A stretch of 27,051 nucleotides of DNA from an uncultured Micromonospora sp. (GTDB lineage Bacteria > Actinomycetota > Actinomycetes > Mycobacteriales > Micromonosporaceae): the NCBI GenBank assembly GCA_937951935.1, contig CALGAM010000090.1, positions 1 to 27,051 on the forward strand. Reading direction: 5' to 3'. This document shows positions 21,629 through 27,051 of the stretch, piece after piece. The notes under the pieces are model-generated. The model saw nothing but the letters and a program-made list of their open reading frames with translations, was not told the origin of the DNA and ran no database searches. Position 1 is the first letter of the stretch. Every line of letters starts with the position of its first letter. Both the position numbers and the translations under genes were made by a program.

Positions 21629-22906
21629 TCACGTTTGGGCCGGGCTGTCCCCCTGTGTGTCCTTTTTCAGGCCGGGTCGGGCGGGCAGCACGACGAGGAG
21701 GATCAACGCGAAGAGCACGTAGACGTTCCGGAGCAGGAACTCGCCGGGGGTGTCGGTCCGGGCGAACCCCTTCCCCCAGTCGTAGAAGGAGACCACCCCG
21801 TACACGATGCCGACGGCGAGGAGGACGGTGAGAACGAGCAGGCCGATTCTTCGGCGCCGCCCGGCGGCGGTGGTCGGCGGGACGGGCGGGCGGAGGGTCA
21901 CGTCGATCAGCACCAGAAGGGCGGGAATGAACCAGTACGCATGGTGTGTCCAGGTGATCGGGCTCACCAGGACACCGACCAGCCCGGTCAGGGCCATCCC
22001 GGCCAGGTCGTCTCCGGCTCGGAGCACCCGGGCGGCCCGCCAGAGCCCGTACCCGGCGACGGCCAGGGCCAGGAGCAGCCAGAGGAACTGGTTCGGCTTT
22101 CCGGGTGTGGTGAAGCGGCTGAGCAGGCCGAGCAGCGACTGGTTGCCGGTGTAGTCGGTGCGGCCGACCCGGTCGGTCAGCCACAGTTCGTGTGTCCAGA
22201 ACCGCCACGAGTCACGTGGCGCGATCGCCGCCGCGAGCAGGGTCGCCCCGGCCGCGGCCGCGCCGGCGACCACCGCGGCCCGCCACCGCCGGGCGACCAG
22301 CAGGTAGACGATGAAGATGCCCGGATAGAGCTTCAGCGCCGTCGCCAGTCCGACACCGACGCCGGCCCAGCGTGACCCCTTCGGTACGGCGAAGAGCAGG
22401 TCGGCCAGGATCAGGGTGACGAGCAGCATGTTGATCTGCCCGAACGCCAGGGTTTCCCGGGTACTCTCCGTGGCCAGGACGAGCGGGACCGCGAAGCCCA
22501 GCGCGAACCACCGCGGCAGGTTGTGCCGCTCGGCGAGCGGCTTGACCAGCCACCAGGTGGTGATCAGCAGCGCGAGCAGGCTGAGCGCCGTGAAGATCGT
22601 GACGGTGAGCCCGAGACGCAGCTCCGCGAACGGGCGGAGCAGCAGCGCGGCGAACGGTGGATAGGTGAAGTACAACTCACCCTGGACCCTGTCGGCCTGC
22701 ACGTAGTCGTACAGCGGGTTGCCCTCCGCCCACCAGCGCATCGCGCTCATGTAGATCTTGAGATCGAAGAAGTTGTGCGGGGCGTCGAAGAGGTACAGGA
22801 CCGGCAGCAGGGCGATGATCAGTGCCACGCCAACGATCTGGCGCGCGGTCCGGCCGCCGGGATCGTCCTCGTCGACGACGGGCGGGGCGGAAGGCTCGGC
22901 AGGCAC
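21629..22906 (-). CDS. GT87-family (DUF2029) polyprenyl-phosphate mannosyltransferase-like membrane protein
   Basis: GT-C glycosyltransferase of the PimE type, 425 residues with about ten membrane helices. These enzymes transfer mannose from polyprenyl-phosphate-mannose to envelope lipids or glycans on the outer face. Seen: FFDLKIYMSAMRWWAEGNPLYDY (about 46-68), where Asp48 in the first outer loop is at the catalytic position for this family; TYPPFAALLLRP (81-92); ATALKLYPGIFIVYL; GNQSLLGLLSRF; and SPITWTHHAYWF, a conserved late motif. GTG at 22906 is chosen because TAGGGT lies 6 nt upstream with no ribosome-binding site, the leaderless pattern. Divergent from orn. Exact acceptor unknown. Confidence 0.9.
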   Translation of the reverse strand: MPAEPSAPPVVDEDDPGGRTARQIVGVALIIALLPVLYLFDAPHNFFDLKIYMSAMRWWAEGNPLYDYVQADRVQGELYFTYPPFAALLLRPFAELRLGLTVTIFTALSLLALLITTWWLVKPLAERHNLPRWFALGFAVPLVLATESTRETLAFGQINMLLVTLILADLLFAVPKGSRWAGVGVGLATALKLYPGIFIVYLLVARRWRAAVVAGAAAAGATLLAAAIAPRDSWRFWTHELWLTDRVGRTDYTGNQSLLGLLSRFTTPGKPNQFLWLLLALAVAGYGLWRAARVLRAGDDLAGMALTGLVGVLVSPITWTHHAYWFIPALLVLIDVTLRPPVPPTTAAGRRRRIGLLVLTVLLAVGIVYGVVSFYDWGKGFARTDTPGEFLLRNVYVLFALILLVVLPARPGLKKDTQGDSPAQT

Positions 22907-22980
22907 GGGAAAACCCTAGCGGGCCGTTCTGTCCGCAGCGCTGAGGCGCGGGCCGTCGGTCGGCGCGTAGTCTGGGCGAC
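22907..22980. promoter_or_regulatory. Back-to-back leaderless promoters of the mannosyltransferase and orn genes
   Basis: Minus strand: -10 TAGGGT (22918-22913), then 6 nt to GTG 22906. Plus strand: -10 TAGTCT (22968-22973), then 7 nt to GTG 22981. Neither gene has a Shine-Dalgarno sequence. The 74-bp gap forces the two -35 regions close together. Confidence 0.65.
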
Positions 22981-23571
22981 GTGGCTGATCTTCTCGTCTG
23001 GGTCGACTGTGAGATGACCGGGCTGGACCTCCGCAAGGACGCCTTGATCGAGGTCGCCGCCCTGGTGACGGACCGGGACCTCAACGTCCTCGGCGACGGC
23101 GTGGACGTGGTGATCCACGCCGACGAGGAGGTGTTGCAGGGCATGCCGGAGGTCGTCCGGGCGATGCACGAGAAGTCGGGGCTGACCGAGGAGGTGCGCC
23201 GGTCGACGGTCAGCCTGCGCGAGGCCGAGGACATGGTGTTGGAGTACGTCACGACCTACGTCAAGGAGCCGCGGACCACGCCGCTGTGTGGCAACTCCAT
23301 CGCCACCGACCGGGGTTTCATCAGCCGGGACATGCCCAGGCTCGACGCACACCTGCACTACCGCATGATCGACGTCTCATCGATCAAGGAGCTGTGCCGT
23401 CGCTGGTACCCCCGGGTCTACTTCGGGCAGCCGGCCAAGGGACTGGCCCACCGGGCGCTCGCCGACATCCGGGAGAGCATCCGGGAACTGGAGTACTACC
23501 GGCGCACCATCTTCGTGCCGCTGCCCGGCCCGGACGTCGAAACCGCCAAGGAGATCGCCGCCCAGCTGTAG
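22981..23571 (+). CDS. orn: Oligoribonuclease Orn
   Basis: 3'-to-5' exoribonuclease that clears 2- to 5-nt RNA fragments, including pGpG from cyclic-di-GMP breakdown; cytosolic dimer in characterised cases. 196 residues. The DEDDh active site is complete: WVDCEMTGLD (Asp9, Glu11), NSIATDRGFISRDMP (Asp110), and LAHRALADIRESI (His157, Asp162). The middle segment VIHADEEVLQGM and HEKSGL are typical of Orn. GTG start with a leaderless promoter 7 nt upstream. tRNA-His follows 150 bp downstream, a common actinobacterial arrangement. Confidence 0.97.
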   Translation: MADLLVWVDCEMTGLDLRKDALIEVAALVTDRDLNVLGDGVDVVIHADEEVLQGMPEVVRAMHEKSGLTEEVRRSTVSLREAEDMVLEYVTTYVKEPRTTPLCGNSIATDRGFISRDMPRLDAHLHYRMIDVSSIKELCRRWYPRVYFGQPAKGLAHRALADIRESIRELEYYRRTIFVPLPGPDVETAKEIAAQL

Positions 23572-23721
23572 CCGGGGCGGGTCCACCCCCGGCGGCGCCC
23601 GGGGGAACCGGCTCGGGCCAACCCGGTCGACGTCGGGGGGTGGAGTGTCGCTATCATTGGTCAGCGCCGCAGCCGGACGGCACTGCCGGGTGTGGCGGTT
23701 TCACAGGTTCAACTGAACATG

Positions 23722-23794
23722 GTGGCTGTAGCTCAGTTGGCAGAGCACCGGGTTGTGGTCCCGGGTGTCGTGGGTTCAAATCCCATCAGTCACC
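23722..23794 (+). tRNA. tRNA-His (anticodon GTG)
   Basis: 73 nt. Acceptor GTGGCTG pairs with CAGTCAC (one G-T pair). Anticodon stem CCGGG/CCCGG encloses TTGTGGT, anticodon GTG; T arm GTGGG-TTCAAAT-CCCAT. An encoded G at 23721 sits opposite discriminator C, the G-1 hallmark of histidine tRNA. CCA is not encoded. A -10-like TATCAT lies at 23652-23657, and GTTCA-AC-TGAAC (23707-23718) could fold in the 5' leader. Confidence 0.97.
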
Positions 23795-23821
23795 CTGGTT
23801 GTGGATCTGTTGATCCTCGTG

Positions 23822-23851
23822 TCAGGGCCCCCTCGTCAGAGGGGGCCCTGA
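23822..23851 (+). terminator. Terminator of tRNA-His
   Basis: Perfect 13-bp stem TCAGGGCCCCCTC-GTCA-GAGGGGGCCCTGA with a tetraloop, 27 bp after the tRNA. The rest of the 294-bp gap up to 24088 shows no gene, only the next terminator. Confidence 0.8.
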
Positions 23852-24043
23852 TCGTCTCGGGGGCCGGGAGACCCTGTTCCGTCTGGCGCGGTACCCGCCG
23901 ATCGATACCCGGACGGCGCCTGCCACCGACGGGCACCGGCGCGCCACGGCGACGGATGGTGGTGACAGCCGGCTGATGCGGTGCGGGGTGCGGGGCGCCG
24001 TCAGCGGCCCGTCCACCCGGCGGTAGTCCGGCGCAGAACGCAC

Positions 24044-24079
24044 CCGGGCGGGTCGGGGAGCGACCCCCGACCCGCCCGG
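24044..24079 (-). terminator. Terminator of the first L,D-transpeptidase gene
   Basis: Perfect 15-bp stem, arms 24044-24058 (CCGGGCGGGTCGGGG) and 24065-24079, with a 6-nt loop. It lies 9 bp beyond the stop codon on the minus strand. Confidence 0.75.
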
Positions 24080-24088
24080 CTCGGTCCG

Positions 24089-25369
24089 CTACGCCTGCGC
24101 CGGCTCGTACGGGAGCGCGCTGCCCTTGACGTACTCGTCCCAGCTCAGGTTCCAGTCGGTCCAGCCGTTACCGTGCTGGAGCTTGCGCTCGGTGCCCTTG
24201 ACGACGACCGGGTCGCCGACACGGGTCTGGTTGAACAGCCACCTGGCGTTCTCGGTGGACATGTTGACGCAGCCGTGCGACACGTTGCGGCGCCCCTGGT
24301 CGCCGACCGACCACGGGGCGGCGTGGATGTACTCGCCGCCCCAGGTGAGCCGCTGGGCGTACTCGATGTCGACGACGTAGCGGTTCGCCGGGTCCGGTTC
24401 GTCCCTGGTGTCGAAGACGGTCTTCGCCTTCTTCTCGATGATCACCATCGTGCCGCTGGAGGACGGGGTGCTCTTCTTGCCGAGGCTGACCGGGATGGTC
24501 TTGATCACCTTGCCGTCCCGGGTGACCGTCATCGTCTTGGTCTTGTTGTCGACGGTCATCAGCAGCGCGGGGCCGGTCTTGATGTCGACCGTCAGGTCGT
24601 TGCGGCCGTAGTAGCCGTCACCCATCGGCAGGCCACCGGTCTGGATCTTGTAGGAGATCCTGGTGTTGGCCTTCCAGTACGTCTTCGGCCGGTACCGGAC
24701 CTCCGTCGGGCTGACCCAGTGCCAGATCCCCTCCTGGGCCGGCGTGCTGGTCACCGTCATCCGGCGCTGTACGTCGTCCCGGTAGTCCTTCGGGATGCCC
24801 CGGCTGAACCTGACGATCAGGGGCATGCCGACCCCGACGACCTGGCCGTCGCCCAGGAAGCTGCTCACCCGGACCTGCTTGCTGGGCTTGGCCATGGTGG
24901 TGAAGGTGCTGGTCGCCGTCGCCGGCCTGCCGTCGTCGCCGGTCGCGGTCACGGTCGCCGTGTACGTCGTGCCGTAGGCGAGTTGGCGGTCCGGCAGCCA
25001 CGTCCCGTCGTCGGTGAGCCGACCCTTGACGGTGTTGCCGCTGGCGTCCTTCACCTCGACCGTGGTCTTGGTGGCGTTCTTGCTCGTGAAGGCGATCTCC
25101 GTCGACGCGGGTACGTCCCTGGCGTCCGCGGCCGGCGTGGTGATGCTGACCGACGCCTTCGGCTGCTGGTCCTCCGCGCTGCCGCCGCCCTGCCAGGTCG
25201 GTCCGCCACCCTGGCCGCCGCCGTCGCCGGTGCAGGCGGTCGCGGTGACCGCGAGAGCCCCGGCGAGTAGGACCGAGGCCACCGCCCGGACCGGCGAGAG
25301 CCGACGCCGCGACCCCGTCGACGCCGGGCCGACGGTACGACGTGTCACCTGAGTTCGGCGTACTCGCAT
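24089..25369 (-). CDS. L,D-transpeptidase lipoprotein, paralogue 1
   Basis: Makes 3-3 peptidoglycan crosslinks on the outer face of the membrane. 426 residues. A basic N-terminus and hydrophobic segment end in VTATAC, giving lipidated Cys46. Two Ig-like domains follow (about 70-160 and 165-265), as in mycobacterial LdtMt2-type enzymes, then the YkuD catalytic domain (about 270-400). Catalytic residues: YIHAAPWS (His349) and VSHGCVNMS (His365, Cys367). The C-terminal GNGWTDWNLSWDEYVKG is typical of the group. The ATG has GAGGG four nt upstream. A close paralogue lies 186 bp upstream on the same strand. The lipobox has Ala at -3 instead of Leu, slightly unusual. Confidence 0.94.
   Translation of the reverse strand: MRVRRTQVTRRTVGPASTGSRRRLSPVRAVASVLLAGALAVTATACTGDGGGQGGGPTWQGGGSAEDQQPKASVSITTPAADARDVPASTEIAFTSKNATKTTVEVKDASGNTVKGRLTDDGTWLPDRQLAYGTTYTATVTATGDDGRPATATSTFTTMAKPSKQVRVSSFLGDGQVVGVGMPLIVRFSRGIPKDYRDDVQRRMTVTSTPAQEGIWHWVSPTEVRYRPKTYWKANTRISYKIQTGGLPMGDGYYGRNDLTVDIKTGPALLMTVDNKTKTMTVTRDGKVIKTIPVSLGKKSTPSSSGTMVIIEKKAKTVFDTRDEPDPANRYVVDIEYAQRLTWGGEYIHAAPWSVGDQGRRNVSHGCVNMSTENARWLFNQTRVGDPVVVKGTERKLQHGNGWTDWNLSWDEYVKGSALPYEPAQA
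24267..24361 (-). repeat. Near-identical segment shared with the neighbouring paralogue (copy 1)
   Basis: Bases 24267-24337 are identical over 71 nt to 25737-25807; after one mismatch the match runs on to 24361. It codes the active-site region around YIHAAPWS to SHGCV. The flanking coding sequence has diverged clearly. Confidence 0.85.
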
Positions 25370-25555
25370 GATTCCCTCACAGTGCTGTTGCCACGACCGT
25401 CCCTGAGGTGGTGGTGCCCAGGGCCCGTCCTCGTCCCAATGACGCCGGCCGACCGGATTCCGTTTCCCGGCGTGTGCCAGAACACGGACAGTGACGCCTC
25501 TGCCCCGGTGCGTCGGCGGCTGTCGATGCGGGCGCTGGCGACCGATGGTAGTCCG

Positions 25556-26788
25556 CTACGCGCCGAGATCGTCCGGTACCGGCAGCGCGCTGCCCTTGAC
25601 GAACTCCTCCCAGGAAAGGTTCCACGCGGTCCAGCCGTTGCCGTCGGCCAGTTTCCGTTCGGTGCCGGTGATGGTCACCGGGTCGCCGGTCAGCGTGCGT
25701 TCGAACAGCCAGCGGGCGTTCGGCGTCGAGACGTTCACGCAGCCGTGCGACACGTTGCGGCGCCCCTGGTCGCCGACCGACCACGGGGCGGCGTGGATGT
25801 ACTCGCCACCCCAGGTGAGCCGCTGGGCGTAGTCGATGTTGGTGACGTACCGGTTCGCCGGGTCCGGATCGTCCCGGGTGTCGAAGACCGTCGACTCCTT
25901 CTTCTCCATGATCACCATGGTGCCGCTGGAGGACGGGGTGCTCTTCTTGCCGAGGCTCACCGGCATGGTTCGGATCAGCTTGCCGTCCTCGTAGACGCTC
26001 ATCTTCTTGGTCGCGTTGTCGACCTTCATCTCGAACCGTCGACCGATCTTGGCGGTGGCTTTCCGGTCGACGTTGCCGTACCGGCCGTTGCTCAGCGGGA
26101 TCCCCTCCAGGCCGATCCGCACGGTGAGCGTGGTGCCGGGCTTCCAGTACTCGGGGGCCCGGTAGTAGGCCTGGGTGCCGTTGGCGACCCAGTACCACGT
26201 GCCGGGCTGGGGCGGGTCGGTCTGGACGAACATCCGCCGCTGTACCTTGGCCCGGTCCTTCTTGGGGATGCCCGGCGAGAACTCGACCACCACCGGCATG
26301 GCGACGCCGTACGTCTTGCCGTCGAAGAGGTAGAGGCCGGACCCGATCACCGACTTCGGTTTCGCCATCGTCGTGAACGTGGTCCTCCGCGTCTCGGTCT
26401 GCCCGGACGGGGCCGTCGCGGTCACCTCGGCGGTGTACGTCTTCCCGTACTTCAGCGGGGTGGCCGGAACCCAGGACGAGCCGTCCTCGCGCATCGTCCC
26501 CTCCACCCTGTCACCACCCTCGGCGGTCAGCGTGACGTTGGTGACCCTCCCACCCTTGACGCTGGTGCCGATCTCGACGCTGACCGGCTGCTTCTTGGCA
26601 CCGTCGGCCGGCGTGACCGTGAGCTCCAACGGCTCCGCCGGTGCGCTCGGACCAGCGCCCGGGTCACCGGTCGTGCCGCTCACGAAGCGTGGCTGTCCGC
26701 TCTCGTCGCCGCCGCACGCCGCCAACGCCAGCGGCGCGACCACCGCCAGGGCGACGGCCGTCGCCCAGGCCCGTGTCTTCCTGACCAT
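25556..26788 (-). CDS. L,D-transpeptidase lipoprotein, paralogue 2
   Basis: Second outer-face 3-3 peptidoglycan crosslinking enzyme, 410 residues. The signal sequence ends LALAAC, a classic lipobox with lipidated Cys25. Domain order matches the neighbour: two Ig-like domains (about 50-145 and 150-250) and YkuD (about 255-385), with His332 in YIHAAPWS and His348/Cys350 in VSHGCVNVS. The ATG at 26788 is preferred over GTG 26794 because GAGG then sits five nt upstream. The neighbour follows 186 bp downstream, and no hairpin is seen between them, so read-through is possible. Sequence divergence in the Ig-like domains suggests different partners or conditions. Confidence 0.94.
   Translation of the reverse strand: MVRKTRAWATAVALAVVAPLALAACGGDESGQPRFVSGTTGDPGAGPSAPAEPLELTVTPADGAKKQPVSVEIGTSVKGGRVTNVTLTAEGGDRVEGTMREDGSSWVPATPLKYGKTYTAEVTATAPSGQTETRRTTFTTMAKPKSVIGSGLYLFDGKTYGVAMPVVVEFSPGIPKKDRAKVQRRMFVQTDPPQPGTWYWVANGTQAYYRAPEYWKPGTTLTVRIGLEGIPLSNGRYGNVDRKATAKIGRRFEMKVDNATKKMSVYEDGKLIRTMPVSLGKKSTPSSSGTMVIMEKKESTVFDTRDDPDPANRYVTNIDYAQRLTWGGEYIHAAPWSVGDQGRRNVSHGCVNVSTPNARWLFERTLTGDPVTITGTERKLADGNGWTAWNLSWEEFVKGSALPVPDDLGA
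25737..25831 (-). repeat. Near-identical segment shared with the neighbouring paralogue (copy 2)
   Basis: Direct repeat of 24267-24361, offset 1470 bp, one mismatch at 25808. Within the catalytic domain of paralogue 2. Confidence 0.85.
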
Positions 26789-26976
26789 CCCCACCTCGGT
26801 TCTTTCGATCCCGGGACCATCGTGCCGTATCGCAGCGACCTTCCTCGGTCCGGATGCCGAACGAATGGGTCTTTGGTTCCTGATTGCCCTATTAGTTCGG
26901 CCGTCTGGGCCATCAGGGGTATCTGATTGGAGACCCGAGCCGGGCCCGTGCTAAGGTTCTCCCCGTTGTCAGGCGA

Positions 26977-27049
26977 GCGCCGCTAGCTCAACTGGCAGAG
27001 CAGCGGACTCTTAATCCGCGGGTTCGGGGTTCGAGTCCCTGGCGGCGCA
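26977..27049 (+). tRNA. tRNA-Lys (anticodon CTT)
   Basis: 73 nt plus CC at the very edge of the window, so CCA may be encoded. Acceptor GCGCCGC pairs with GCGGCGC, discriminator A; anticodon stem GCGGA/TCCGC encloses CTCTTAA, anticodon CTT; T arm CGGGG-TTCGAGT-CCCTG. A -10-like TAAGGT lies at 26952-26957, about 20 bp upstream, with TTGGAG (26927-26932) as a possible -35 at a long 19-bp spacing. Confidence 0.96.
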
Positions 27050-27051
27050 CC

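Overview
The window looks like chromosomal DNA of a high-GC actinomycete, most likely a Micromonosporaceae member. This rests on the GC-saturated third codon positions, frequent GTG starts, 4-bp ATGA/GTGA gene overlaps, apparently leaderless genes (TANNNT -10 box 6-7 nt before the start codon), a GT-C mannosyltransferase of the kind used in actinobacterial envelopes, an actinobacterial-type orn gene and lipoprotein L,D-transpeptidases. Genus is inference. I see no insertion sequence, phage gene, CRISPR array or rRNA; the genes look intact except the first, which is cut by the window edge.

Layout. (1) 1-4889: histidine-utilisation block on the minus strand, in transcription order rpiR-type regulator, hutU, an M20 amidohydrolase and hutF (cut off). 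The regulator has a leaderless promoter with a perfect 12-bp palindrome inside its -35/-10 spacer. (2) 4921-9229: single genes: SAM methyltransferase, MOSC protein, membrane-anchored expansin-like protein, GNAT acetyltransferase, tRNA-Leu and a Bcp-type peroxiredoxin. (3) 9282-12169: a cbiM-cbiN-cbiQ-cbiO nickel/cobalt ECF transporter operon behind a candidate Nur-type operator, closed by a strong hairpin. (4) 12364-14008: a divergent pair, a secreted SH3-like protein and a membrane-spanning HTH protein with an extracytoplasmic six-cysteine beta-trefoil. Three tandem 10-bp repeats lie between them.

(5) 14119-19764: a divergent copper/thiol envelope module. Leftward: a MauE/DoxX-type membrane protein, a DsbA-like thioredoxin and an unrecognised polytopic protein, with the last two overlapping by 4 bp. 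Rightward: a CopC-CopD fusion with an extra C-terminal domain, then YcnI, ending at a 16-bp perfect hairpin. (6) 20127-21404: an unrecognised two-TM protein with a proline-rich, tandem-repeat tail. (7) 21629-23571: a GT87-type mannosyltransferase and orn, divergent from two leaderless promoters 74 bp apart. (8) 23722-27051: tRNA-His with terminator, two tandem paralogous L,D-transpeptidase lipoproteins sharing a 71-nt identical stretch, and tRNA-Lys at the right edge.

Most genes have recognisable functions. The best candidates for undescribed biology are the HTH/beta-trefoil plus secreted SH3 pair with its repeat operator, the 421-residue membrane protein in the copper/thiol module, and the 425-residue repeat-tail protein.
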